Origin: Oscillospiraceae bacterium
GTDB lineage: Bacteria > Bacillota > Clostridia > Oscillospirales > Acutalibacteraceae
Assembly (NCBI GenBank): GCA_015066225.1
Contig: SVOT01000002.1
Location: 124,001 to 188,000 of the forward strand
Direction: 5' to 3'
DNA length: 64,000 bases
The position numbers were made by a program, and so were the translations under genes. Positions 43,610-52,351 of this stretch are shown piece by piece (position 1 is the first letter of the stretch; every line of letters begins with the position of its first letter). The notes below the pieces were generated by a model, which searched no databases, was not told the origin of the DNA, and saw nothing but the letters and a program-made list of their open reading frames with translations.

Positions 43610-43692
43610 TTTGGTGCATTTGATGTTTTTTGCCAGCTTGACGTAATCTTTTACGCCATCGGGGCAGAGAAAAAGCCAACTGCATCCAAATT
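43608..43692. repeat. 85-bp structured palindrome between mnmE and the PI-PLC gene
   Basis: Outer arms AATTTGGTGCA (43608-43618) and TGCATCCAAATT (43681-43692) are inverted repeats apart from one extra base. Inside, CGTAA and TTACG form a hairpin (43631-43646 region), and a T-run plus GCC pairs roughly with GGC plus an A-run. It may act as terminator for both convergent genes or be a small MITE-like insertion. Confidence 0.4.
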
Positions 43693-43708
43693 ACATTTGA
43701 TTCAGTTG

Positions 43709-44599
43709 TCATTTTTCTTCAATTTTAAAATTACTGTTAATTATTTCATTAATGAACGTTTCGGTTGGGTAATCCATGATTATCCAACCGTATTTTTTAT
43801 TGCGCTGAAGAACACTGCTCTTTAACCTTTTGTTAATGTATTTCGCCGTGATTTTTGGGGTGAAAAGTCCTGTTGTTGAAGAGAAAAAGCTGATAATTGC
43901 CCCTTGTGCTTCGGGCGGGTTTTGAAGGAATGGCGTGATTGCTTTTTCCCATTTTTCACGGGGATTAAGCCTGTACATATCCTGTACAAGGCAAGTCGTT
44001 TTTTCCGATTTTTCATACTCGGAAATGCTGAATTTTTCAAAAATTTTACCTTTGAATTTCTCCTGATAAGGCCATTTTGTAAGGTCTATTCCGGTGTCTT
44101 TAGATTTATAAAAATCGTTGTCAAAGTGGTTGCAGCGACTCAGCAAAACGAGCCTTGAGCGAACCTCACCAAGGTTAGGAAATGCGTTTTTGGTGTACCA
44201 AAATCGGTCGTTTACAAAGGTATTAAAAAACAAGTCAAAGGTTTTTTCGTCACCCTCACCGTCGTCTCTTTTGAAAGAAAAAAGGATGGTTTCAGAGGGG
44301 TTTTCGCAAAGAAATTTTTTGCAATCATCAAGAACGGTGTCAAGGCGCAAAGCCTCGTTGTTTTCAGGGCTTCTGCAATTTGCTATTGCGTGAACTGCTA
44401 TAAGAGCATCGCCTTTTTTTTCGACACGGATATCGAGAAAACGCACACCCGCACAAAGCTGTTCATAAACTGTTTTGCTTTGGCAATTTGAGAAAAATCC
44501 GAAGTCTGCTTTTTTTGCACAGCTGTTATGTGTACCGGGCAGATTAATATCAGATATGATGGTGTTATCATCTATTTTTTCCATCCAATTGGTTTGCAT
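43709..44599 (-). CDS. PI-PLC X-domain phosphodiesterase-like protein
   Basis: 296 residues. LPGTHNSCA (His24) and IAVHAIANC (His70) supply the two catalytic His of phosphatidylinositol-specific phospholipase C, with GVRFLDIRV between them and FSFKRDDG after. The barrel continues through WIIMDYPTETF at the end. Bacterial PI-PLCs are normally secreted; here no signal peptide or membrane span is seen. Either the substrate is intracellular or export is unconventional. GGGGGG-type ribosome site before the ATG. Convergent with mnmE, divergent from EPS block 2. Confidence 0.83.
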   Translation of the reverse strand: MQTNWMEKIDDNTIISDINLPGTHNSCAKKADFGFFSNCQSKTVYEQLCAGVRFLDIRVEKKGDALIAVHAIANCRSPENNEALRLDTVLDDCKKFLCENPSETILFSFKRDDGEGDEKTFDLFFNTFVNDRFWYTKNAFPNLGEVRSRLVLLSRCNHFDNDFYKSKDTGIDLTKWPYQEKFKGKIFEKFSISEYEKSEKTTCLVQDMYRLNPREKWEKAITPFLQNPPEAQGAIISFFSSTTGLFTPKITAKYINKRLKSSVLQRNKKYGWIIMDYPTETFINEIINSNFKIEEK

Positions 44600-44743
44600 A
44601 GTCCGCCCCCCTTTGTTTCGTTTGAGTTGATTTTAATATACATAAATTGTTTTGTCAACGACACAAATAAGGAAAATTTTCTCTTTATAGTAAATAAAAC
44701 ATATATATGGCAAAAAATGCAAGGAATAACAGGGGCGTTTCTA

Positions 44744-44772
44744 TTGCTTTTTTTCTTGTTGTGTGGTAGAAT
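44744..44772 (+). promoter_or_regulatory. Predicted promoter of EPS block 2
   Basis: TTGCTT (44744-44749), a 17-base spacer and TAGAAT (44767-44772), 52 bases before the first start. Apart from this, the 225-base gap shows only AT-rich sequence. Confidence 0.55.
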
Positions 44773-44824
44773 TTACGATGTATGATTGTGGGCGTATGCC
44801 ATTATTTATTAAGGAGTGAATGTT

Positions 44825-46771
44825 TTGAGCTTTCTTGAGAAGACAGGAACACTGATAAAAAGACACATAAAAATAGTTCTGGCTTTACTTGATATAATTT
44901 CTGTTTTATCTGCAACGGCTTTCTCTGCAACCTTGAAATACGATGCGGTACGCCGTTTGCCGGTTTGGTTTACGGACCATATCCTTGTGGTTCTTGCTGT
45001 GGACCTTATTGCTATGCTTGCCTTGTTTATGGTTTGCAGAGTTTATAAAAGAATGTGGCAGTATTTTGTTGCCACGGACTATGCAAAGCTCAGCCTTGCG
45101 TTCTTTGCTTCAAAACTCGTAACGTTTTTTGCGTCAATTTTTATCTGGATTGATGCTCCCAGAAACTTCTTTACCTGGTTTGCGTTGTACGTAACAATCC
45201 AGTATTTCCTCATAATGGTTTCCAGAGGAGGTATTCTTCTCGGCTACAATTTCTGGCGAATGAGAATTATTGCTGAAAGACCCGTTGAAGAAACAAGAAA
45301 AAAACGGGTTATGATAATCGGTGCAGGTAATGCGGCAAAAAGAGTTATTGAAGAGCTCAGAGGTGTTAAAAACGTCAACCGATATAACGTTGTTGCTCTT
45401 ATAGATGACAATAAAATCAAGCATAACAGTTACTTGTTCGGTGTGAAGGTTTACGGTGGCAGAGACGTTATTATAAAAACCGCTCAGGAGCTCGATATTG
45501 ACGAAATTTTCTTCGCAGTGCCCTCTGCCGGAGAAAAAAGCAAAAAAGAAATTCTCGAAATCTGTAACAAAACAGGCTGTGTTTTGAAGATTCTTCCCCT
45601 TATTTCTGATTTGCAGAATGACGACAAAGCAGAAATAAAAATCAGAAAGGTTGATTATACCGACCTTTTGGGAAGGGAGCAAATAAAGCCCGATTTAACA
45701 AAGGTTTTTGATTTGCTCAGAAATCACACAATTCTTGTCACAGGCGGTGGCGGCTCAATCGGCAGTGAGCTTGTTAGACAGATTGCAAAAAGCGGTGTTG
45801 CAAAAAGAATACTCATTCTCGATATTGCTGAAAACGGTGCATACGATATTCAGCAGGAAATCCGCAGGAATTATCCCGATGTTGAATTAAAGGTGCTTAT
45901 CGGCTCCGTTCGTGACGAAAAGAGGCTTTGTGATATTTTCGAGGAGTACAAGCCCAGCTTTGTTTATCATGCCGCGGCTCACAAACACGTTCCCCTTATG
46001 GAGGACAGCCCCAAAGAGGCTGTTAAAAACAATATTTTCGGCACGTATAATCTTGCAAAAACCGCATCGAAATACGGTGTGAAGCGTTTTGTTATGATTT
46101 CAACCGATAAAGCGGTTAACCCCACAAACGTAATGGGTGCAACAAAGCGTGTTTGCGAAATGATTGTGCAATCCTTCAATAAAAAATCCGACACTGATTT
46201 TGTTGCTGTTCGTTTCGGTAACGTGTTGGGCTCAAACGGTAGCGTTATCCCGCTTTTCAAGGCCCAGATTGAGGCAGGCGGCCCCGTAACCGTTACCCAC
46301 CCCGACATCATTCGTTATTTTATGCTCATACCCGAGGCAGTTTCACTTGTTCTTCAGGCCGGCGCCTACGCACAAGGTGGCGAGATATTTATTCTTGATA
46401 TGGGCTCGCCCGTTAAAATCAGGGAGCTTGCAGAGAACCTCATCCGCCTTTCCGGTCATATTCCCGGTGAAGATATTGAGATTAAATATACCGGTCTTCG
46501 TGACGGTGAAAAGCTGTATGAAGAGCTTCTTATCAGCGAAGAGGGCATACAGAAAACACAAAATGACCTTATCTATGTTGCAAGACCTATGGAGTTTGAC
46601 AGCGAAAAGCTTTTCAGAAAGCTTGACGAACTCAGAAATATGATTGAAAATGCATCTCACACAGAGGTTGTAGATGTTATAAAAGAGCTTGTACCCACAT
46701 TCAAGCCAAATAATGTATCCTTTACACACAACGAGGATGAAGAAAAAGAGGCAGAGGAAGTCTGTGTTTGA
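44825..46771 (+). CDS. Membrane nucleoside-diphosphate-sugar 4,6-dehydratase (CapD/WbpM/FlaA1 type)
   Basis: About 648 residues. Four N-terminal membrane helices (about 15-120), a first Rossmann-like domain (RVMIIGAGNAAKRVIEEL) and a C-terminal SDR domain (LVTGGGGSIGSELVRQIA). The catalytic site is of the Ser-Met-Lys kind (STDKAVNPTNVMGATKR), known for WbpM-like enzymes. It converts UDP-GlcNAc to the 4-keto-6-deoxy sugar used for aminosugars. TTG 44825 is preferred, because in-frame GTG 44816 overlaps the AAGGAG ribosome site. First gene of EPS block 2. Confidence 0.9.
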   Translation: MSFLEKTGTLIKRHIKIVLALLDIISVLSATAFSATLKYDAVRRLPVWFTDHILVVLAVDLIAMLALFMVCRVYKRMWQYFVATDYAKLSLAFFASKLVTFFASIFIWIDAPRNFFTWFALYVTIQYFLIMVSRGGILLGYNFWRMRIIAERPVEETRKKRVMIIGAGNAAKRVIEELRGVKNVNRYNVVALIDDNKIKHNSYLFGVKVYGGRDVIIKTAQELDIDEIFFAVPSAGEKSKKEILEICNKTGCVLKILPLISDLQNDDKAEIKIRKVDYTDLLGREQIKPDLTKVFDLLRNHTILVTGGGGSIGSELVRQIAKSGVAKRILILDIAENGAYDIQQEIRRNYPDVELKVLIGSVRDEKRLCDIFEEYKPSFVYHAAAHKHVPLMEDSPKEAVKNNIFGTYNLAKTASKYGVKRFVMISTDKAVNPTNVMGATKRVCEMIVQSFNKKSDTDFVAVRFGNVLGSNGSVIPLFKAQIEAGGPVTVTHPDIIRYFMLIPEAVSLVLQAGAYAQGGEIFILDMGSPVKIRELAENLIRLSGHIPGEDIEIKYTGLRDGEKLYEELLISEEGIQKTQNDLIYVARPMEFDSEKLFRKLDELRNMIENASHTEVVDVIKELVPTFKPNNVSFTHNEDEEKEAEEVCV

Positions 46772-46806
46772 CAAGATAAACAGTTTCTCGGAAAGGAAGT
46801 GAATTT

Positions 46807-48033
46807 ATGAGTCTGGATGTTTTATTTTTGGGAAGACTTTTTCCCCGTGAAAAAGAACGTGAAATCAAAAGTAAAATGAAAACCGGTTTGCAGGATGCTG
46901 CTAGCGTTCTTCAATGGAATATAATCGATGGGTTTGAAGAAAACGGTATGGGCGACATAAAAATTGTTAATTATCTTCCTGTTGATGCATACCCTAACGG
47001 GTACACCGATAAATTTATTGAAGGTTTTTCTTTTGACCACACAGGAAAGGGAAATTTCGATGACGTTAACGTTCATTGTTGCAATATTTTCGGTATTAAG
47101 AGATTTATAAATGTTTTTTACTTCAAAAAGTATGTAAAGAAGTGGGCCGGGCAGAGGTCAGATAAAAAGAAGGTGTTGTTTTCTTATACCGCCAACTCGA
47201 TGTTTCTGACGCTTGCAAAAATGGCAAAGCAAATAAACCCGGATGTAACTATTGCGTGCCTTATTGCGGATATACCCGAATATTCAACAACTACACCACC
47301 AACGGGTGCAAAAAAGCTTTATCACGATTTTGAAGTCAGAAGATGCGAAAAGCTTTATGGTGTCGTTGATAGATACGTTTTGCTTACCAAGCAGATGGCA
47401 CAGAGATTGAAGCTGACGGCACCCTTTGTGGTGATGGAGGGAATAGCCACCACAAAATCAACAGGGGTTAATGAAGCTATATCAGAAGACCTTAAAAATA
47501 AAAAGTATATATTATACTCTGGCTTGCTGAACGAAAAATTCGGCATAAGAATACTTCTTGATGCTTTCGGGATGGTTCGTGATTCTGAGTTGAAGCTTGT
47601 TTTGTGCGGTTCAGGCGATGCAGAAGAGCTTGTGCGGGAGAGGGTAAAGGCTGACGAAAGAATCAGTTTTCTCGGCAGGGTTGACAGAGAAATTGTTCTT
47701 GCGTTACAGAAAAATGCAACAATCCTTGTTAATCCGAGACAGAATAACGAGGATTTTACAAAATACAGCTTCCCATCAAAAAATCTTGAATATTTATCTT
47801 CGGGCGTTCCCGTTATAGCATACAAGCTTGACGGAATCCCCGATGAATACGATGAATTTATTATCTACCCTGAAAATGATTCGGTCGATGCGTTGCATAA
47901 AACGATAAAGACTCTGTCAGAAATGACGGATGAAGAGCGAAGGTGTATCGGCGACAAAGCCCGTTGCTTTGTTGTTGAAAACAAAAATAAGAATACGCAG
48001 GCTCAAAGAATTTTTGAGTTTATTGAAAAATAA
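46807..48033 (+). CDS. Glycosyltransferase family 4
   Basis: 408 residues. Starts SLDVLFLGRLFPREKE; VTIACLIADIPEYSTTT lies in the middle. The donor domain includes KKYILYSGLLNEKFGIRILLDAF, LVLCGSGDAEELV and LVNPRQNNEDFTKYSFPSKNLEYLSSGVPVI (E-x7-E equivalent region). GGAAAGGAAG precedes the ATG. It adds a sugar to the second repeat unit; specificity unknown. Starts 35 bases after the dehydratase gene. Confidence 0.83.
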   Translation: MSLDVLFLGRLFPREKEREIKSKMKTGLQDAASVLQWNIIDGFEENGMGDIKIVNYLPVDAYPNGYTDKFIEGFSFDHTGKGNFDDVNVHCCNIFGIKRFINVFYFKKYVKKWAGQRSDKKKVLFSYTANSMFLTLAKMAKQINPDVTIACLIADIPEYSTTTPPTGAKKLYHDFEVRRCEKLYGVVDRYVLLTKQMAQRLKLTAPFVVMEGIATTKSTGVNEAISEDLKNKKYILYSGLLNEKFGIRILLDAFGMVRDSELKLVLCGSGDAEELVRERVKADERISFLGRVDREIVLALQKNATILVNPRQNNEDFTKYSFPSKNLEYLSSGVPVIAYKLDGIPDEYDEFIIYPENDSVDALHKTIKTLSEMTDEERRCIGDKARCFVVENKNKNTQAQRIFEFIEK

Positions 48034-48059
48034 GCAGAATTTGTTAGGAGTATATTATA

Positions 48060-49379
48060 ATGGGTGTGTCACGTTCTTTGTTGAAACAACCTTATAATAC
48101 AATAGCATACAGATTACTGATTGTGTTAATTTGGACACAGTATACGGTTTTGAATTTTATCAAAGCAGTTGTTGAAAGAATCCCGTATATTGGTTCCTTG
48201 TCGACAATTTTTATTCCTGTGTGCATTATTTTGGCAACTATGGCAGCGATGCCATGGTTTTTGAGGCGTGTCAGGGGTTCTGATGTATTTTTCTATTGGT
48301 TTTTTGTTTTGGTAGTTCTTATCTCTGTCTGCATTCATTTTAATAACAGAGTATTTTTTAAAGAAGATTGGTTCAGTATTTTGATTGCATCTGTTCCAAT
48401 GTATTTTGTAGGCACGGCATTTTCATTCAGGACTTGTTCCAGAGATTTATTTTGGTGTTCTGCCGTTGGTGTTGTTTGTGTTCTTGTTTACAGAATATAT
48501 TTGTTGAATTCCGGTGCAATCTTGGAAGCGGATGATATGGATGCAGCATATAAGCTGTTGCCCAGTGTTATGTACCTGATATGCTACGCTTCCGTTAAAA
48601 AGCAAAAGCTGTATTGGGCAATTGCAATTGCAGCATTACCGGTGTTGTTTATATTTGGTACACGAGGACCGATAATCTGTGCATTGGTTTTCTTTATGAT
48701 TTTAGTGTTTATCGATGTTACAAGAACACGAAATATAAAGAAGTTCTTCTTGCTCTTTGTTGTGCTGTCAATAATTCTTTTGGTTGTTGCAAACGAAGCA
48801 CTTTTCTTGAGAATTGTTTCGGCTGTCGCCAATGTGTTTGAAAGAGTTGGTTTCAGCACCCGAGTTTTCGATTTCTTTATTTCCGGCAATGTTTTAGAGA
48901 GTAAGGGCCGTGAATACCTGATAGAAAATGCAACGGAAGCAATAATCCGAAACCCGATTATCGGCTACGGCTTTATGGGCGACAGATATCTTCTTGGCTT
49001 CTATGTTCATAACATATGGCTTGAAGTATGGTGTCATTTCGGTATTGTTGCGGGCACGCTGCTGCTCATAGCTATGATAGGATTAGTTTTGTTTGCGTTA
49101 ATAAAAAGCAGACACTCAAGAGATTTCAAGTTTTTGCTTATGCTGGCGTGCCTGGTGTTTATTAAGTTGTCGCTTTCGGGTAGCTACGTTTTTGAACCTT
49201 ATTTATATTTGATGCTGGGCTTTAGTGTGGCGATTATCAGAAAACCGCGGTATTTTTACAGATACCGTCGAAACCATTACCACCATCACCGTGACAGCTA
49301 CTATTCGGAGGAAAAGAAGTATGAAGAAGCGTTTGAAGATGCTTTTAATTCGGTTGAAGAATTCAAAGAAGAAGGTTAA
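48060..49379 (+). CDS. Wzy-like polymerase / O-antigen ligase family membrane protein
   Basis: 439 residues, about ten hydrophobic helices. [14 protein letters not shown] and [39 protein letters not shown] match the Wzy_C type pattern, in which an Arg/Gly loop and a His-Asn pair precede the late helices. The C-terminal tail is unusual: [15 protein letters not shown] followed by Glu-rich [13 protein letters not shown]. The acetyltransferase start lies inside its last 59 bases. Confidence 0.8.
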   Translation: MGVSRSLLKQPYNTIAYRLLIVLIWTQYTVLNFIKAVVERIPYIGSLSTIFIPVCIILATMAAMPWFLRRVRGSDVFFYWFFVLVVLISVCIHFNNRVFFKEDWFSILIASVPMYFVGTAFSFRTCSRDLFWCSAVGVVCVLVYRIYLLNSGAILEADDMDAAYKLLPSVMYLICYASVKKQKLYWAIAIAALPVLFIFGTRGPIICALVFFMILVFIDVTRTRNIKKFFLLFVVLSIILLVVANEALFLRIVSAVANVFERVGFSTRVFDFFISGNVLESKGREYLIENATEAIIRNPIIGYGFMGDRYLLGFYVHNIWLEVWCHFGIVAGTLLLIAMIGLVLFALIKSRHSRDFKFLLMLACLVFIKLSLSGSYVFEPYLYLMLGFSVAIIRKPRYFYRYRRNHYHHHRDSYYSEEKKYEEAFEDAFNSVEEFKEEG

Positions 49380-49968
49380 ATTCGAAAACGGCAGCAGCGT
49401 TACCGTTCAATCTGTTTTTGAGGGTCATAACTATATCGGCAAATATACCACTTTTAACGGCGAGATGGGATATGGCTCATACATCGGAAGCAAATCCGCT
49501 GTCCGTGGCAAAATCGGAAGATTCACGTCGATTTCCGATAGTGTAAATGTAGTTAACGGCTTGCATCCGTCGAGTCAGTTTGTTTCAACCCATCCGGCAT
49601 TTTACAGCACAGGCAGTTGTGTGGGTTTGAGCTTTTGTAACGAAAATCAATTTGATGAATTCAAATATGCAGACGAAGAAAATAAGTATGATGTTATCAT
49701 AGGAAACGATGTCTGGATCGGCTACGGTGCAACAATCCTTGCAGGAGTTAAAATCGGCAACGGCGCAATAATCGCCGCCGGTGCAGTTGTTACCAAGGAT
49801 GTTGAGCCCTATGCCATAGTGGGTGGCGTACCGGCAAAAACCATAAAATATCGCTTCAACGAAGAGGAAATTGACGAATTAACAAGGCTTTCGTGGTGGG
49901 ATAAAGATATATCGTGGATAAAAGCTAACGGAAAGAATTTTTCATCTTTAAAAGAGCTTGTTGGATAA
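49321..49968 (+). CDS. CatB/Vat-type hexapeptide O-acetyltransferase
   Basis: About 215 residues. A basic N-terminus is followed by beta-helix repeats ([39 protein letters not shown] with the [13 protein letters not shown] active-site loop). It ends [37 protein letters not shown] and [12 protein letters not shown]. Xenobiotic or sugar acetyltransferase family; EPS decoration is likely from context. ATG 49321 with CGGAGG nine bases upstream lies within the polymerase gene in another frame, a 59-base overlap. Confidence 0.88.
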   Translation: MKKRLKMLLIRLKNSKKKVKFENGSSVTVQSVFEGHNYIGKYTTFNGEMGYGSYIGSKSAVRGKIGRFTSISDSVNVVNGLHPSSQFVSTHPAFYSTGSCVGLSFCNENQFDEFKYADEENKYDVIIGNDVWIGYGATILAGVKIGNGAIIAAGAVVTKDVEPYAIVGGVPAKTIKYRFNEEEIDELTRLSWWDKDISWIKANGKNFSSLKELVG

Positions 49969-49979
49969 AGGAGTAATCT

Positions 49980-51161
49980 ATGCTTTGCGAAAACAAAAAA
50001 ACAGCTGATATATGTGTGATTGCCGTGGGGTATAACCGTCCCGATGCAATGCAGCGTTTACTTAATTCAATAGCTGAAGCGGATTTTGAAAATGACTGTG
50101 TAGATTTGCTCATAAGCATTGACAAAGGTCAACGTCAGGCTGAGGTAATGGCAGCTGCAGAAAGCTTCGTTTGGCATAACGGTAAAAAAACCGTAAGGAC
50201 TTTTGAGGAGCGCCAAGGGCTCAGACAGCACATTATAAAATGCGGTGATATGGCACTTGAATATAAAGCGGTTGTTATTTTAGAGGATGACATAACCGTG
50301 TCAAAAGGCTTTTACAGCTATGTCAAGCAAAGCGTTGGTTTTTATGATTGTGATGAAAAAATCGGCGGAATATCTTTATATAAGCATTGTTTCAATGTTT
50401 GTGCAGGCCACTTTTTTGAACCGGAATTCAACGGCTATGATACTTATTTAATGCAATTTGCCCAATCGTGGGGGCAGTGCTGGACAAGCTCAATGTGGAA
50501 AAAATTCAAAGAGTGGTATCTTCTTAACGAAAAAGACTTTTTTGAAAAAGAGAATAAGCTTTTTGATAAAATACCCGATTATATTCTTCATTGGGACAGC
50601 AGGTCCTGGATGAAGTATTACATGGCTTATATTGTCGAAAATGATTTGTACTATGTTTACCCGCACCATTCCTTAACAACAAATCATTCAGAATCCGGCG
50701 AGCACAACGATGCTGCAAATAGCGATTGTCAGGTGTCTTTGGCGTCATCATCTATGAAATATCGTTTTCCTGATTTTTCTCAGGCGGTAAAATACGATAT
50801 TTTTATGGAACGCCAATTCTATACCGTGAAAGGCTTTGAGGATAAAAAAGTAATACTTGATTTGTACGGAATAAAAAAATGCTTTGACAATGCCGATATT
50901 CTTGTGTCATCAAAGCCAAGACCGTTTAAAGCTATAGCACAATGGAAATTAAAATACCGTCCCCACGAGTGCAACTGCTCTTGCCCGGAGGAGGGCTTTG
51001 GGTTGTATGTGTATGATTTACATAGCCCGGCAGAATGCAATCAGAAATCAACACAGGTAATGAGGACAAGCTACGATGTGCGTGCAATTACCTGGAAAAA
51101 GCTTTTAAAAGTCGGCGCGGAACGTTTTAGTGCCGCCTTAAAGAATAAGGTAAAAAAATAA
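49980..51161 (+). CDS. GT-A glycosyltransferase with EDD motif, paralogue of the gene at 32265
   Basis: 393 residues. ICVIAVGYNRPDAMQRLLNSI begins a family 2-like fold; EYKAVVILEDDITVSKGFYSYVKQ gives the EDD site, and QFAQSWGQCWTSSMWKKFKEW parallels SWGWATW in the other block's enzyme. The C-terminal third contains clustered Cys (HECNCSCPEEG) that could bind metal. Two bases separate it from the next gene; AAGGAG is ahead of the ATG. Confidence 0.75.
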   Translation: MLCENKKTADICVIAVGYNRPDAMQRLLNSIAEADFENDCVDLLISIDKGQRQAEVMAAAESFVWHNGKKTVRTFEERQGLRQHIIKCGDMALEYKAVVILEDDITVSKGFYSYVKQSVGFYDCDEKIGGISLYKHCFNVCAGHFFEPEFNGYDTYLMQFAQSWGQCWTSSMWKKFKEWYLLNEKDFFEKENKLFDKIPDYILHWDSRSWMKYYMAYIVENDLYYVYPHHSLTTNHSESGEHNDAANSDCQVSLASSSMKYRFPDFSQAVKYDIFMERQFYTVKGFEDKKVILDLYGIKKCFDNADILVSSKPRPFKAIAQWKLKYRPHECNCSCPEEGFGLYVYDLHSPAECNQKSTQVMRTSYDVRAITWKKLLKVGAERFSAALKNKVKK

Positions 51162-51162
51162 G

Positions 51163-52338
51163 ATGGGAATAAATAATCAAAAGGTCCTTGTTTTCACCTC
51201 GGGCTATGGCACCTCTGCAAACGGCATTTGCGCAGAAGCTCTCGTCGCCGAAATGGAAAGCAAAGGGGCACAGGTTTTTGTAATCAGCTTTGATTGTGAA
51301 GAAAAGGAATATGAGTCTGACAATATCAAATCTGTTTTAAACAAACATATTGACAAAAAAAGTCAAAAAAGCTTTGTGGCAAAGCGCATCAACCTGTTAA
51401 AAGAAATGCTTTTGCACAGCAGAACACCTAAATATAACAAGGAAGCCGTTAAAAATGCGGTAGGCTTTGCCGAAAAGCTTAACGAAACAGTTGGTTTCAA
51501 TAAAGTTGTTAGCGTGTATTTCCCTGTTGAGGCAGTAATCTCCGCCTACAAACTAAAAAAATCAAATTCAGCCCTGAAATTTGTGATTTACGAGCTTGAT
51601 TCCGTTGCAGACGGGATATTGGGCGGCTTAAAATTCGGCGGCTACATCATAAACGCATACAAGCATCTGCTTGAAAAAATCTATAAATACGCAGATTTAA
51701 TTATGGTGCATAAATCCCACAAGGAGTGCTGGTTGGAAGAGCACGGCACGCATAAAAGCAAGCTTGTTGTAACAGACCTTCCAATATTATGTGCCCCGGC
51801 ACACACCGAAAAAAGCAAAGACAATTCCTGTTGCAGCTTTCTTTATGGCGGCACATTGGATTTTTCATATCGCTCACCGGAAAAAATGCTGGATAGCTTG
51901 AATGAGCTTGAGCTTTCTGAGAGAAAAATTGATTTTTACAGCAAGGGCTGTGAAAGCTTGTTAAATGAACTTAACGATGACACTATTCGTGTTCACGGCT
52001 ATGTAGGTAAGAATGAGCTTAACAGGGCTATCAATGAGGCTGACTTTTTGCTCAGTATAGGTAACGCCGTTTCAAACAGCTTGCCGTCAAAAATCATCAC
52101 ATATATGTCATACGGTAAGCCTATTATTCATTTTTCGTTGCAAAAAAATGATGTTTGCGCAGAATATCTTGAAAAATACCCCTTGGCTTTTGTGGTGGAA
52201 AAAGGCAGTAATCCGCAAAGTGCACTGAGTGAGTTTGTTAAAGCCAATATGGGCAAAACCGTTGAATTCGGTGAGGTTTGCGAGCTGTTTCCGATGAATT
52301 TGCCCGAATATAGTGTAAAGTACATTTTAGAACAGTAA
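51163..52338 (+). CDS. Glycosyltransferase family 4-like
   Basis: 391 residues, GT-B fold. VLVFTSGYGTSANGICAEALVAEM starts the acceptor domain and FVIYELDSVADGILG lies mid-domain. The donor side has CSFLYGGTLDFSYRSPEKMLDSL, RVHGYVGKNELNRAINEADFLLSIGN and SNSLPSKIITYMSYGKPIIHF. Lower similarity to textbook members, but the domain order is clear. It follows the preceding glycosyltransferase with one base between stop and start, so translation is coupled. Confidence 0.78.
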   Translation: MGINNQKVLVFTSGYGTSANGICAEALVAEMESKGAQVFVISFDCEEKEYESDNIKSVLNKHIDKKSQKSFVAKRINLLKEMLLHSRTPKYNKEAVKNAVGFAEKLNETVGFNKVVSVYFPVEAVISAYKLKKSNSALKFVIYELDSVADGILGGLKFGGYIINAYKHLLEKIYKYADLIMVHKSHKECWLEEHGTHKSKLVVTDLPILCAPAHTEKSKDNSCCSFLYGGTLDFSYRSPEKMLDSLNELELSERKIDFYSKGCESLLNELNDDTIRVHGYVGKNELNRAINEADFLLSIGNAVSNSLPSKIITYMSYGKPIIHFSLQKNDVCAEYLEKYPLAFVVEKGSNPQSALSEFVKANMGKTVEFGEVCELFPMNLPEYSVKYILEQ

Positions 52339-52351
52339 AAGAGGTGAGAAA

